Shown here one piece after another: positions 1 to 11,520 of a DNA stretch of 39,952 bases. Both the position numbers and the translations under genes were made by a program. Positions within the stretch are counted from its first letter, which is position 1. The number at the start of each line of letters is the position of its first letter. The notes under the pieces are model-generated. The model saw nothing but the letters and a program-made list of their open reading frames with translations. It ran no database searches and was not told the DNA's origin. This DNA comes from Tubiluchus corallicola (taxonomy: Eukaryota; Priapulida; Priapulimorpha; Priapulimorphida; Tubiluchidae). The stretch spans positions 1-39,952 of the forward strand of contig JAQGDQ010001461.1 in NCBI GenBank assembly GCA_030141605.1. Direction: 5' to 3'.

Positions 1-2028
1 AATCACACAAACTCTCAAATAATTTATACAAACAAATCTACTACAAATCCTACTCAAATAAATTAAATCATGTCAAAGAATCATCAAAAAAACAATATTA
101 CACTGAAACATTGCAAAAACACAAGAATAACATGAAAAAAACTTGGGAAACAATAAACAGTATTATAAAAACTGATCCAAAAACACGACAAACACCAAGT
201 AAGTTAACAATAAATAATGTGGACTATACAGATACATATGATATTGCCAGTAAACTAAATGAGTTTTTTGTAAATATAGGCCCTGACATGGCTGCCAAAA
301 TACCTAAACCTAACGTTAATTTTACTGACTTTTTAAAAAACCCTAACCCAAATTCTTTTTTCATTAATCCTATTACTGAAAATGAAACATGCACACTTTT
401 AAACACACTTAATTCAAACAAATCACCAGGACCACAAAATATACCAATATCTTTTTTTAAATCTGCAAGTCAAATAATTTCACCAATACTCACATTACTG
501 TTTAATAAATCGGTTAATGCTGGAACTTTTCCAAATATATTAAAAATAGCAAAAGTTATTCCTTTATATAAAACTGGCTCTCCACATGAACCTGGCAATT
601 ACAGACCAATATCTCTCTTATCACCAGTATCAAAAGTTTTTGAGAGGCTAATTTACAAGAGATTATACCAGTTTGTTGTGGAAAGTAATATCCTAAGTAA
701 ATACCAGTTTGGTTTCAGAAAAAATTATTCAACTGCCCTTGCTGTATCCGAATTAATAGACATGATCTCTCTAGACACTGACAAAAAATTACTGAATTGC
801 GGAATATTTTTAGACTTATCAAAAGCTTTTGATACCGTACAGCATAGTATACTAATAGCCAAATTAAACCATTATGGCATCAGAGGTCTACCTTTGCAAC
901 TAATTCAGTCATATCTAACTAACAGAAAACAATTCATATCTATTAACAATGTATCATCAGACTATAAACACATATCGTGTGGAGTGCCACAAGGCTCTAA
1001 TTTAGGACCTCTTCTATTCTTAATTTATATTAACGATCTTCCCACATGCAGCAACTTTCGAACCCGAATATTTGCCGATGACACTAATTTGTTCATGTCT
1101 GACTCCAATATAAATAATCTGCAAAAATCTGTTAATGACGAAATGAAAAAAATAGACCTGTGGATGAGGGCAAACCAGCTATCAATTAACTATAAAAAAA
1201 ACCAAATTTATGATAATCAACAATAAGCAAATTAACAATGCTAATAATCCAAAATTTCATATTATAATAAACAAACACAAAATTGAAGAAACAGACAACA
1301 TCAAATACTTGGGCCTACTCATTGATAATAAATTAACATGGGAACCACATATAAAACACATAACATACAAATTAAGTCGAATTACTGGAATAATTTTAAA
1401 AGTAAGGCACTACGTTGACCAATATATTCTGAAACTTCTATATAATTCGTTAGTTTTCAATTATTTACAATATTCCATCTTAACATGGGGTACGGCTTTT
1501 GCATCAATTCAAAAATTAATACAGACACAACAAAACAAAATAGTAAAACTAATAACTTTTGCTCGCAAATATGATCATGCTACACCATCGTTCGTAAAAT
1601 TAGAAATTTTAAAAGCAAAAGATACTTACAATCTTGAGTTGTTCAAATTTATGTATAAATTCAATGCTGGTTTATTACCCGAACTTTTTAGTGAATATTT
1701 CACTAATGTTTCTGGTATACATTCCTACTCCACAAGAGCTGCTTCTAATGAACAGTATTTTGTGGAGAGATTTTTTACCCGACATGGTTTCAATAGCTTA
1801 AAATCACGAGGAGTTAAATTATGGAACTCATTGCCAAAAGATACCTTTGGAGGTAGCTTATTTTCTGCTTCCAAAAAATACACAAAATTCTTACTAAATG
1901 AATATACCTGTAATACATAACTTGTAAGACTAATAAGCAAGCTATCAAGTGTTTTTTTTTCTCATCTCCTAAGTAATTGTTGCTCTTTCTTATACTTACT
2001 TTTTCTCTTAAATTTTCTATATTACACT
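1..2028 (+). mobile_element. Non-LTR retrotransposon copy A, 3' part with RT
   Basis: This is the 3' part of a LINE that continues past the left edge. The reverse transcriptase frame is open from base 3. It shows the palm motifs: NYRPISLLS, LDLSKAFDTV, GVPQGSNLGPLLF and the catalytic FADD box near 1073-1084. The 3' untranslated end runs from 1921 to about 2018 and is followed by ten bases (atattacact) that also begin copy B. The motif style fits the CR1/L2/jockey side of the non-LTR tree, but I cannot assign a clade. The element is almost identical to the inverted copy at 3300-5540. Confidence 0.9.
3..1920 (+). pseudogene. Reverse transcriptase ORF of copy A, frameshifted
   Basis: This reads as the RT and thumb region of the LINE polyprotein. 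The frame is open from base 3 to a stop at 1224-1226. It then continues in another frame from about 1210 to 1920, starting at the thumb segment and passing through NIKYLGLLIDNKLTW. The break falls in a run of eight A at 1194-1201. Copy B has seven A at the matching place, so a one-base slip is the likely cause. The catalytic FADD box lies before the break. The inverted copy C carries the same eight-A run. The 5' part of the ORF, where an endonuclease would be expected, is outside the window. Confidence 0.85.
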
Positions 2029-2073
2029 TTTTTGATACTTATTTTATCTCTCCATACAGTCAAAATCCCCTGT
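2029..2073. other. Junction between LINE copies A and B
   Basis: About 45 bases lie between the end of copy A's shared sequence and the truncated 3' boundary of inverted copy B. They match neither copy. This is one breakpoint of the inverted arrangement. Confidence 0.5.
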
Positions 2074-3299
2074 CAATAAGGCTCAAAGTATTTGATGTTG
2101 TCTGTTTCTTCAATTTTGTGTTTGTTTATTATAATATGAAATTTTTGGATTATTAGCATTGTTAATTTGCTTATTGTTGATTATCATAAATTTGGTTTTT
2201 TTATAGTTAATTGGATATTGGTTTGCCCTCATCCCAGGTCTATTTTTTTCATTTCGTCATTAACAGATTTTTGCAGATTATCGATATTGAGCTGTACATA
2301 AAACAAATTAGTGTCATCGGCAAATATTCGGGCTCCGAATATTGCTGCATGTGGGAAGATCGTTAATATAAATTAAGAATAGAAGAGGTCCTAAATTAGA
2401 GCCTTGTGGCACTCCACACGATATGTGTTTATAGTCTGATGATACATTGTTAATAGATATGAATTGTTTTCTGTTAGTTAGATATGACTGAATTAGTTGC
2501 AAAGGTAGACCACTGATGCCATAATGGTTTAATTTGGCTATTAGTATACTATGCTGTACGGTATCAAAAGCTTTTGATAAGTCTAAAAATATTCCGCAAT
2601 TCAGTAATTTTTTGTCAGTGTCTAGAGAGATTGTGTCAATTAATTCGGATACAGCAAGGGCAGTTGAATAATTTTTTCTGAAACCAAACTGGTATTTACT
2701 TAGGATATTACTTTTCACAACAAACTGGTATAATCTCTTGTAAATTAGCCTCTCAAAAACTTTTGATACTGGTGATAAGAGAGATATTGGTCTGTAATTG
2801 TCAGGTTCATGTGGAGAGCCAGTTTTATATAAAGGAATAACTTTTGCTATTTTTAATATATTTGGAAAAGTTCCAGCATTAACCGATTTATTAAACAGTA
2901 ATGTGAGTATTGGTGAAATAATTTGACTTGCAGATTTAAAAAAAGATATTGGTATATTTTGTGGTCCTGGTGATTTGTTTGAATTAAGTGTGTTTAAAAG
3001 TGTGCATGTTTCATTTTCAGTAATAGGATTAATGAAAAAAGAATTTGGGTTCGGGTTTTTTAAAAAGTCAGTAAAATTAACGTTAGGTTTAGGTATTTTG
3101 GCAGCCATGTCAGGGCCTATATTTACAAAAAACTCATTTAGTTTACTGGCAATATCATATGTATCTGTATAGTCCACATTATTTATTGTTAACTTACTTG
3201 GTGTTTGTCGTGTTTTGATCAGTTTTTATAATACTGTTTATTGTTTCCCAAGTTTTTTCATGTTATTCTTGTGTTTTTTGCAATGTTTCAGTGTAATAT
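2074..3299 (-). mobile_element. LINE copy B, truncated at both ends
   Basis: A minus-strand fragment of the same LINE as copies A and C. It covers the RT palm, with the ORF readable from 3177 down to about 2314. It ends at 2074, inside the region that follows the frameshift in A and C, so it lacks the 3' end. At its 5' side it starts at the sequence atattacact, abutting the 3' end of copy C. It is visibly more diverged than A and C are from each other: several small indels lie between 2195 and 2340, and the catalytic-box region is disrupted. It has seven A in the homopolymer that has eight in A and C. Confidence 0.85.
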
Positions 3300-5540
3300 A
3301 GAAAATTTAAGAGAAAAAGTAAGTATAAGAAAGAGCAACAATTACTTAGGAGATGAGAAAAAAAAACACTTGATAGCTTGCTTATTAGTCTTACAAGTTA
3401 TGTATTACAGGTATATTCATTTAGTAAGAATTTTGTGTATTTTTTGGAAGCAGAAAATAAGCTACCGCCAAAGGTATCTTTTGGCACCGAGTTCCATAAT
3501 TTAACTCCTCGTGATTTTAAGCTATTGAAACCATGTCGGGTAAAAAATCTCTCCACAAAATACTGTTCATTAGAAGCAGCTCTTGTGGAGTAGGAATGTA
3601 TACCAGAAACATTAGTGAAATATTCACTAAAAAGTTCGGGTAATAAACCAGCATTGAATTTATACATAAATTTGAACAACTCAAGATTGTAAGTATCTTT
3701 TGCTTTTAAAATTTCTAATTTTACGAACGATGGTGTAGCATGATCATATTTGCGAGCAAAAGTTATTAGTTTTACTATTTTGTTTTGTTGTGTCTGTATT
3801 AATTTTTGAATTGATGCAAAAGCCGTACCCCATGTTAAGATGGAATATTGTAAATAATTGAAAACTAACGAATTATATAGAAGTTTCAGAATATATTGGT
3901 CAACGTAGTGCCTTACTTTTAAAATTATTCCAGTAATTCGACTTAATTTGTATGTTATGTGTTTTATATGTGGTTCCCATGTTAATTTATTATCAATGAG
4001 TAGGCCCAAGTATTTGATGTTGTCTGTTTCTTCAATTTTGTGTTTGTTTATTATAATATGAAATTTTGGATTATTAGCATTGTTAATTTGCTTATTGTTG
4101 ATTATCATAAATTTGGTTTTTTTTATAGTTAATTGATAGCTGGTTTGCCCTCATCCACAGGTCTATTTTTTTCATTTCGTCATTAACAGATTTTTGCAGA
4201 TTATTTATATTGGAGTCAGACATGAACAAATTAGTGTCATCGGCAAATATTCGGGTTCGAAAGTTGCTGCATGTGGGAAGATCGTTAATATAAATTAAGA
4301 ATAGAAGAGGTCCTAAATTAGAGCCTTGTGGCACTCCACACGATATGTGTTTATAGTCTGATGATACATTGTTAATAGATATGAATTGTTTTCTGTTAGT
4401 TAGATATGACTGAATTAGTTGCAAAGGTAGACCTCTGATGCCATAATGGTTTAATTTGGCTATTAGTATACTATGCTGTACGGTATCAAAAGCTTTTGAT
4501 AAGTCTAAAAATATTCCGCAATTCAGTAATTTTTTGTCAGTGTCTAGAGAGATCATGTCTATTAATTCGGATACAGCAAGGGCAGTTGAATAATTTTTTC
4601 TGAAACCAAACTGGTATTTACTTAGGATATTACTTTCCACAACAAACTGGTATAATCTCTTGTAAATTAGCCTCTCAAAAACTTTTGATACTGGTGATAA
4701 GAGAGATATTGGTCTGTAATTGCCAGGTTCATGTGGAGAGCCAGTTTTATATAAAGGAATAACTTTTGCTATTTTTAATATATTTGGAAAAGTTCCAGCA
4801 TTAACCGATTTATTAAACAGTAATGTGAGTATTGGTGAAATTATTTGACTTGCAGATTTAAAAAAAGATATTGGTATATTTTGTGGTCCTGGTGATTTGT
4901 TTGAATTAAGTGTGTTTAAAAGTGTGCATGTTTCATTTTCAGTAATAGGATTAATGAAAAAAGAATTTGGGTTAGGGTTTTTTAAAAAGTCAGTAAAATT
5001 AACGTTAGGTTTAGGTATTTTGGCAGCCATGTCAGGGCCTATATTTACAAAAAACTCATTTAGTTTACTGGCAATATCATATGTATCTGTATAGTCCACA
5101 TTATTTATTGTTAACTTACTTGGTGTTTGTCGTGTTTTTGGATCAGTTTTTATAATACTGTTTATTGTTTCCCAAGTTTTTTTCATGTTATTCTTGTGTT
5201 TTTGCAATGTTTCAGTGTAATATTGTTTTTTTGATGATTCTTTGACATGATTTAATTTATTTGAGTAGGATTTGTAGTAGATTTGTTTGTATAAATTATT
5301 TGAGAGTTTGTGTGATTTGTAAAGACGTGATCTGGTTTTAATACTATTAAAAATTCCTTTAGTGATCCATGGTTTTTGAAATGTAATAGTGTCTTTCCTA
5401 GACAGAGTTTGCAAAGGAAAATGATTATTAAAGCTCTAGCAAATAGTCACAGACTTAAAATTAATTTTACTAATTTCGGCCGCAGCGTCACTTTTCCAAT
5501 TTAAGTGGTTAATTTCGATTTTTTGACTATCTCTCAGTAT
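3300..5540 (-). mobile_element. LINE copy C, 5'-truncated, inverted twin of A
   Basis: A minus-strand copy with its 3' end at about 3300 and coding sequence traceable back to about 5535. It shows the LINE linker motif KPWITKGI, then the RT domain and catalytic FADD. The product is nearly identical to that of copy A; the one amino-acid difference noticed in the downstream ORF is WNSVPKD in C against WNSLPKD in A. The 5' boundary near 5540 is where recognisable coding sequence fades, so it is approximate. Confidence 0.85.
3398..5535 (-). pseudogene. Reverse transcriptase ORF of copy C, broken
   Basis: This is the LINE ORF on the minus strand. From the 5' side it passes an in-frame TAG (plus-strand 5436-5438). 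It is then open from 5414 to 4092 through the linker and RT palm, and shifts frame in the eight-T run (plus strand) near 4127-4134. It ends at 3398. It carries the motifs of copy A and its catalytic box is intact. With one nonsense codon and one frameshift it is probably inactive. Confidence 0.85.
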
Positions 5541-6076
5541 AGCCGATTATTTTCATTTGGCCTGTTCTGACATTATATAACGTTATAGTCAGATCCTACC
5601 AAATTTTGTCAATCAAGAAATGCAAATAGCATATTTTAGAACAGCATGTAGAGGCATTTTCTGCATTGTACAGCATTTTGTTTTTCATTTTCTGAATCCT
5701 TTGATCATAGCTTGGAATACCGAGCTTGTAACAGGTGTTAGGGCTGTCATGTTTACACGTGAAAAGTTTCATCACTCTACCTCTTTATTATTATTAATTT
5801 TTATAAATCATTAAATGATAAATGTGCAAAAAACAAAATCTGTCCGTAAGCTGGCATAGTTAAAACTATGTCTATGTTATGATGCTTTAAAGTAAAATGC
5901 ATCAAAAATAGGGTTAAATGTCAACTTTTTGTTTTCCATAAAAACAAACGCAAAATATATTGGACATTTTGTAGAAACTTAACAAAAATAACGGCAAACT
6001 TTAACAGCAATTGTCGCAAGATTATGTTTTTCAGTGTGCATGTACACCTCAACTTCAAAGTTGAGATTGAGATCGT
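5541..6076. other. Intergenic, no gene seen
   Basis: AT-rich sequence between LINE copy C and the first MITE. I see no exon, RNA gene or clear repeat here. Confidence 0.5.
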
Positions 6077-6082
6077 GAAATT

Positions 6083-6451
6083 CAGGGATGAGAATTTTCC
6101 GCGGATACGCGGAATTCTGAGTTTCTGGAAGACCAGTAGTGCCATTTTTGTAATGAGAAAATTTTATGGACCCAGTACATTATTTAACAACCTGACCGCT
6201 AGTTGGCAGGCCGTCACTTTGTTTACATCACGTACATCAGTGTAACCACGTGTATATCTCTATGTATTAAAATATAGAATCAATTGTGCGGAGTTATTTG
6301 AGTCAATTGCAGACAGTTTTTATATACTTTTGCATAGGAGCGGCCAGTACTTAGGTGTTTTTGAGACACTTGAACCCCCATGGGGACCTACGCGGCCCCC
6401 AAACCCCCGGCCTGTTTCAGAGTTTTTTGCAATTTGTCATTCTCTTCCCAG
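6083..6451 (+). mobile_element. MITE family 1, copy 1 (6-bp TSD)
   Basis: A small non-autonomous DNA transposon. The left end reads CAGGGATGAGAAT and the right end is its imperfect inverse (attctcttcccag). The target duplication GAAATT is at 6077-6082 and 6452-6457. A hairpin sits just inside the left end: arms TTCCGCG/CGCGGAA around a 4-base loop at 6097-6114. Compared with the copies at 26286 and 29841, about 140 internal bases are missing. The CAGGG start is hAT-like, but hAT elements usually make 8-bp duplications, so the superfamily is open. Confidence 0.82.
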
Positions 6452-6705
6452 GAAATTGAGATTCGGGATATCTTTTTTACTGTGGAAGCACACAAATAAT
6501 TCAATTTGGTTTTTTTATAAAGCAACATCAGAGTTGTTAAAGAGCTTGATAAGGGCAGACTGTAGTACATGCCATTATAATTTTTTTGAAATATATTTTC
6601 AACTGCGTGTAGCTAATTATAATATAGCCACTATTAACTATAGTCGCTTATGTGCTTCGTAACTTTTCTAACTTAGTATCTTCAATAATACTAAAACGTT
6701 TTTTT

Positions 6706-6746
6706 TACTTTTGAGTATTCAGATGTAGTATCATGTATGATAGCTA
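6706..6746. repeat. 41-bp direct repeat, left copy
   Basis: Starts tacttttgagtattcagatg. It recurs at 7140-7180 with about two mismatches, 434 bases downstream. Origin unknown. Confidence 0.7.
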
Positions 6747-7139
6747 GATAGATAGGTAGATAGATATTTTATTTCTGAAAATCAAATTTCCAACACGAAA
6801 ATTACAAAATCAACGCATAACTGATGGTTTTATCAGCGGGCAGAGCTCGGGTAATGATTTCCAGATCATACTAACAATTTGACTCAACATAGCTGCATGA
6901 GGTATATACACAGATATACAAATTTAGTTGTAAACTCTATGATGCAAAAAAACTATTTACTAAGCATTTGTACACATGTGATAAACAAATATTTTACCTA
7001 TATGATAATCACAGTGATGCGGTTATATGTCCGCTAACGATACTATACTATTTAATTCAAAAATCTATGCATACAGTCGTAAATGAAATTTGCAATCGAC
7101 ATTAATTCTCCGTCAAATAAATTTGCAATATTACTATAA

Positions 7140-7180
7140 TACTTTTGAGTATTCAGATGTAGTATCATTTATGATAACTA
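7140..7180. repeat. 41-bp direct repeat, right copy
   Basis: Second copy of the repeat at 6706-6746. No flanking hallmark of a transposon was seen. Confidence 0.7.
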
Positions 7181-7595
7181 ATTATTATAATATGTATGTA
7201 AACATTTACTAATTTGCATAAGTTTTAAAAAATAAATAATATTAGCAGAAAGAAATATCAATAGTGGCATTTATAGCAGTTTTTGCTATCTCAGGCAAAT
7301 TACATTAGACAGATAACCGATTTTAAAGAGTTTGTAATTAGAATTTATAATTTTTATTAGTTGTAAAATGGAACTTAAAAAATTATATTTTTGCCAGTAT
7401 CAATGCTAATGTTATCAGAAAAATATTTTGTCAAACAAGTAAATCATTAGATTGTGTTGGCTAGAGTTTTTGCTAGCCCTTTTGATGGAATGATTTAGCA
7501 ATTAATATTACATTTTTTGTGGTAATTGCTTGGTTAACCGTTGATTGACTCATAAGTTAGTTGTAAGTACATTCATATTCGGTGTGCCAGACCTT

Positions 7596-7870
7596 GCTTT
7601 TGCAAATATCGGAAAATTCGTTCAAAATCTGGTCCGTTTAAATGTCTGGCATACTACGGTTACAGTCCGTTATTTCGCGAGCTGACAGCTAGTTGGCTGG
7701 CCGTCACTTTGTTTACCTCCAAGCAGCATGTAACGACACGTGTGTAGCTTATTTGTCAGCTTGGTTAAATCAGCGTGCGTAAGTGACTTCGAGTCAATTA
7801 TGCAGAGTTATTTGAGTCCTTTGCCGACCGTTTTTATATACTTTAGCGGCCCGTACTAAACGTTTTGAGA
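7596..7870 (+). mobile_element. Diverged internal part of MITE family 1
   Basis: From about 7671 the sequence follows the interior of the MITE found at 6083, 26286 and 29841. Shared stretches include the ctagttggc/tggccgtcactttg core, the gagttatttgagtc segment and ttttatatactt. No terminal repeats remain, so this is an old or related-subfamily copy. The left boundary is uncertain. Confidence 0.6.
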
Positions 7871-8067
7871 CAATTTGGTGATAGATTCTACATTGCCATG
7901 AGTCTAATACATGTCGCCTACTATGTTAGCTTTGTGTCAGAAAATACGGACAATCGGCAAATTCGTACTGACATCTCCCCACTTTTGTCTGTCAAACCGA
8001 GATATGAGTGCATAGATAAGTTTTGTGTGCAATAGTGAATTAATAAATAAAGCTTTTTCTCTTGCAG

Positions 8068-8154
8068 ATTGAAAAGCTAGTTGAACGAGTGCAAACAGCA
8101 ACTTTACTTGATGACCGTCGGGATGCTGTCAGAGCTCTTAAATCTTTATCAAAG
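8068..8154 (+). CDS. USO1: USO1 exon (IEKLVERVQ... segment)
   Basis: 29 codons in phase 0, after a ttgcag acceptor and before a gtttgt donor. Contains TLLDDRRDAVRALKSLSK, one of the best conserved stretches of p115. Confidence 0.87.
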
Positions 8155-8918
8155 GTTTGTCATTATCATAATTTATGTCATTTCTTGCTAGATTAAAATA
8201 TGGCCATTTTTAATTTAATATTTACATACTTTGACATACGTTTTTACATATATATTTACATCCGTTTTCCATGAAAATTTGCACTTGCAACCCGAAACAA
8301 TACATTTCGATACCTTCTAAAAATGTTCATAAATATTTCTTAACACCTCTGTGTTAAGTTAGACAAGTTCTAGGATGTAATACAAGTCTACTTATCTTTG
8401 AAAAACTTTTGAGAAACTCGATGTGTTTTGTATATTTATAGTTTTGCATTCTCACATGTAAAAGATCTTACGTTAAGACATGTACAGTCCGTTAAGGTAA
8501 ACATATGTGGCCTCTGTGGAATGAATAATACTTTTTTTAAAAATCCTAAACCTATTTGTTTGTTACAGAAATTTAAGTTAGAGGTTGGTGCCCAAGCAAT
8601 GGATACGATGCTTTCCGTAATTGAAAAAGACCGCGCTGATCCCGAGACTGTTGGCTATGCTGTCGATACTTTATATAATGTCTTGTCACCAGAAACAGAT
8701 GGTGATGGTATTGGTATGTCTGTTGTATTGTTTTATTCACTGTATTTCTTTACTTCAGCTTCATATTTTAATTAGCTGTTTGTTTACAGAAGGATGGTAA
8801 TTTATTAAGTGATCATATAAAGCTTTTGTAGTTAGGGTCATTACTAGAGAGGATCCCTGATTAAAAATAGGATTTTTTGAATGTGATTCATATAGGACTA
8901 TACTAGGTGGGAGAATGA

Positions 8919-8965
<47 letters not shown>

Positions 8966-11030
8966 CTTTATTTAAAGTCAGCTTTCGTTACAACAATTAA
9001 CATTAACTCAAAGAGCTATTATCACTGACTGTAAATAACAACCTACAACTACATAACAGAGACTATTATTACCCACTTTTACCCTAAATACCACGCGTCA
9101 GGCAGGGCAACAGCAGGTACCATTTTTAAAGTCTTTGGTACGACCCGGCCGCTAGTTCGAACTCACGACCTCCCAGACGGAAAGCAGACATATTACCACT
9201 AGACTAAACCGTCAAGTCGAAATCTCATGTTTGACCATTTTGGGCAACAGCTGACCAAAAGCGGGTGTCAAAATGAGACATCTTTTGCCTCACCTCCATT
9301 GTTCACAATGTTGCTATTGGTAACGTTCACACGGATGCTTGTTTCAGAAAAAGATCCTGGTGATAATGCGGAGTTGATCGAACTTGCCAATCAGTTTACC
9401 GAGATTTTCATTAAAAAGCCAGAAAATGTTCTGCTTATACTTGATCTGTTGGACGAGTATGATTTCCATCTAAGATGGCCGACAGTTAAACTGATGACTG
9501 CTCTCCTAACTAATCGGTGAGCGAACATTTGATTTTTTTGAATTGTAAGTTTTACGTCAACGACTGTCAGTAGAGAAAAACTCGAAAGTCAATGTCGTAG
9601 TTCTTCAATTGATCACTAGATGTCGATAATCAGCTCTGATGATGATGATGACTTGTGATACACCACTGTGCGTTTACTACAAAATTAGCCACTAGATGGT
9701 GCCAGCCATCAATGCTTAAGAAAACTTTAGATAAATGACTTTGTGAAAAATCAGCCACTAGATGGTGCCACAACACACAGCAATTCAAGCAAACTGGATC
9801 TCATTGGCCTGTGGTGGCTTATTTTAGTATTTTATGGACCAAAACTATTCCAAAAACTGTCTCACAAACAAAATCCTACTGGCTGATGTTTTGTGCTTAT
9901 TTTGCCACTGAAGAAGTTTACAATTTCTCACACAATTTAAATCGTCTAACTCTAACCCTAGCCGCAATCCTAGCTCTAATAGTATCCCGAACCGTAACCC
10001 CAAACTTAACCCATATCCTAATCTGCAATCCTAGCTCTAATAGTATCCCGAACCGTAACCCCAAACTTAACCCATATCCTAATCTGCAATCCTATAATAG
10101 TATCCCGAACCGTAACCCCAATCTTAACCCATATCCTAATCTGCAATCCTAGCTCTAATAGTATCCCGAACCGTAACCCCAATCTTAACCCATATCCTAA
10201 TCTGCAATCCTAGCTCTAATAGTATCCCGAACCGTAACCCCAATCTTAACCCATATCCTAATCTGCAATCCTAGCTCTAATAGTATCCCGAACCGTAACC
10301 CCAGTCTTAACCCATATCCTAATCTGCAATCCTAGCTCTAATAGTATCCCGAACCGTAACCCCAATCTTAACCCATATCCTAATCTGCAATCCTAGCTCT
10401 AATAGTATCCTGAACCGTAACCCCAATCTTAACCCATATCCTGATCTGCAATCCTAGCTCTAATAGTATCCTGAACCGTAACCCCAGTCTTAACCCATAT
10501 CCTAATCTGCAATCCTAGCTCTAATAGTATCCTGAACCGTAACCCCAATCTTAACCCATATCCTAATCTGCAATCCTAGCTCTAATAGTATCCTGAACCG
10601 TAACCCCAATCTTAACCCATATCCTGATCTGCAATCCTAGCTCTAATAGTATCCCGAACCGTAACCCCAATCTTAACCCATATCCTAATCTGCAATCCTA
10701 GCTCTAATAGTATCCCGAACCGTAACCCCAATCTTAACCCATATCCTAATCTGCTTCGCGAACTAATTTCTTTTTTCTTGAGGAATTGTAAAGTTTAGTC
10801 AACCGCAAATAAATTTTCTAATAAATCGTTGATAACAAATGTAAAAGAGACACTTAAACTCTATATAAAAGAGACACATAAACTAGAGTTTAGTGTAAAA
10901 CACGCTTTCTAATTTCATGTTTCATGTTTGTAGAGCAAAAGAGACACAAGAGATCGTTATTAGTTCTCCGATGGCGGTGTCAAAGTTGATGGATTTGTTA
11001 TCAGACAGTAGAGAAGTTATACGCAATGAT
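8068..11030 (+). CDS. USO1: USO1/p115 vesicle tethering factor, partial gene
   Basis: Four exons (8068-8154, 8569-8713, 9348-9516, 10934-11030) join in phase to about 166 codons. They match the armadillo-like N-terminal head of general vesicular transport factor p115/Uso1, a Golgi tether that acts with Rab1 and SNAREs. Diagnostic stretches are TLLDDRRDAVRALKSLSKK, YAVDTLYNVLSPE, ANQFTEIFIKKPENV, FHLRWPTVKL and LMDLLSDSREVIRND. The first coding exon was not found. Nor was the exon expected after REVIRND, although a strong GTAAGT donor follows it. The rest of the ~900-residue family protein (head, coiled coil, acidic tail) is absent before the next gene. It may be a truncated duplicate or the product of a misjoin. 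Confidence 0.85.
8569..8713 (+). CDS. USO1: USO1 exon (KFKLEVG... segment)
   Basis: Starts after a gttacag acceptor in phase 0 and encodes KFKLEVGAQAMD through NVLSPETDGD. Two donors keep the same phase: gtattg after 8707 and the stronger gtatgt after 8713. The second adds two residues. I list the stronger one. Confidence 0.85.
8920..9213 (-). mobile_element. tRNA-derived SINE, copy 1
   Basis: On the minus strand the head (9213 downward) is tRNA-like, with a pol III A box (TAGTCTAGTGG) and a B box (GAGTTCGAACT). A tRNA-unrelated body follows, and the tail is a (TTA)n run, read as (TAA)n on the plus strand at 8920-8964. The second copy at 17697-17931 confirms a dispersed family. It lies in a USO1 intron. 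No clear target duplication was found. Confidence 0.85.
9348..9516 (+). CDS. USO1: USO1 exon (EKDPGDNAELIEL... segment)
   Basis: Acceptor gtttcag at 9341-9347, donor gtgagc at 9517. Encodes the ANQFTEIFIKKPENV and DFHLRWPTVKLMTALL stretches, and ends two bases into an arginine codon completed by the next exon. Confidence 0.87.
9945..10754. repeat. 61-bp minisatellite, about 13 units
   Basis: The unit contains gcaatcctagctctaatag, tatcccgaacc and gtaaccccaatcttaaccc. Unit starts at 9964, 10025 and 10086 give a 61-base period; one unit is 4 bases short. The array lies in the last visible USO1 intron and ends 179 bases before the next exon. Each unit holds several degenerate telomere-like TAACCC words. 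Open frames across it are a by-product of repetition. Confidence 0.92.
10934..11030 (+). CDS. USO1: USO1 exon (AKETQEIV... segment), last found
   Basis: Completes the split arginine codon and encodes SSPMAVSKLMDLLSDSREV plus IRND. It ends in phase 0 before a consensus GTAAGT donor. No continuing p115 exon was recognised downstream. Confidence 0.87.
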
Positions 11031-11149
11031 GTAAGTTGAGTTTCCATGACTTTGATATAAGATGCTCAAATTTGGCCTTTATGTTCAATAGCATATTTTT
11101 GCCAGTATATATATACAGTGTTCAAACTACGCCAAGACCTTCTATGAAT

Positions 11150-11520
11150 GAGTCGGTGAGACTTAAAGGTAAAGTCTACAAAGAAGTGGTCAGACCCGCT
11201 CTAATCTGTGGGTTGGAAGCAGCTTCTCTATAGAAGACCGAAGAGAAGAAAATGGATGTGGTGGAGATGAGGATGTTGAGATGGATGGTGGGAATAACAA
11301 GAAGAGATAAAATTAGAAACAATAATATCAGAGGAACAGTAAAAGTAGTAGAAGCCTCGCAAGATTGCGATGGTATGGACACCTGAAAAGAAGAGTCGGT
11401 GAAGATCATGTGGGAAGGGAGGAATGAAGAGATGGTCAACAACAGGAATGCGTGGAGAAGACTTTTTCACAACGGCGACCCCGCATAGGGAAAAGCTGGG
11501 AAGAAGAAGAAGTTCAATAG
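11150..11520 (+). mobile_element. Decayed LINE fragment, RT C-terminal end
   Basis: Broken reading frames still show the post-palm region of a LINE reverse transcriptase: LKGKVYKEVVRPALICG, then EMRMLRWMVGITRRDKIRN, then a GDPA stop GKAGKKKK-like end running into an AAG-rich tail. Stops and frameshifts interrupt it. It belongs to a different family from the copies at 0-5.5 kb. Confidence 0.75.

Larger units (their letters stand above)
6458..7595. other. Intergenic, one dispersed repeat pair
   Basis: Only weak structure is seen. A 41-base direct repeat (about two mismatches) lies at 6706-6746 and 7140-7180. A short (TAGA)n-like run begins at 6742. No exon or RNA gene was recognised. Confidence 0.5.

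Noticed and set aside
9140-9213. Functional tRNA gene on the minus strand
   Set aside because: A and B boxes are present, but I could not form a convincing anticodon stem, and the same head with the same body recurs at 17697-17931; it is a SINE.
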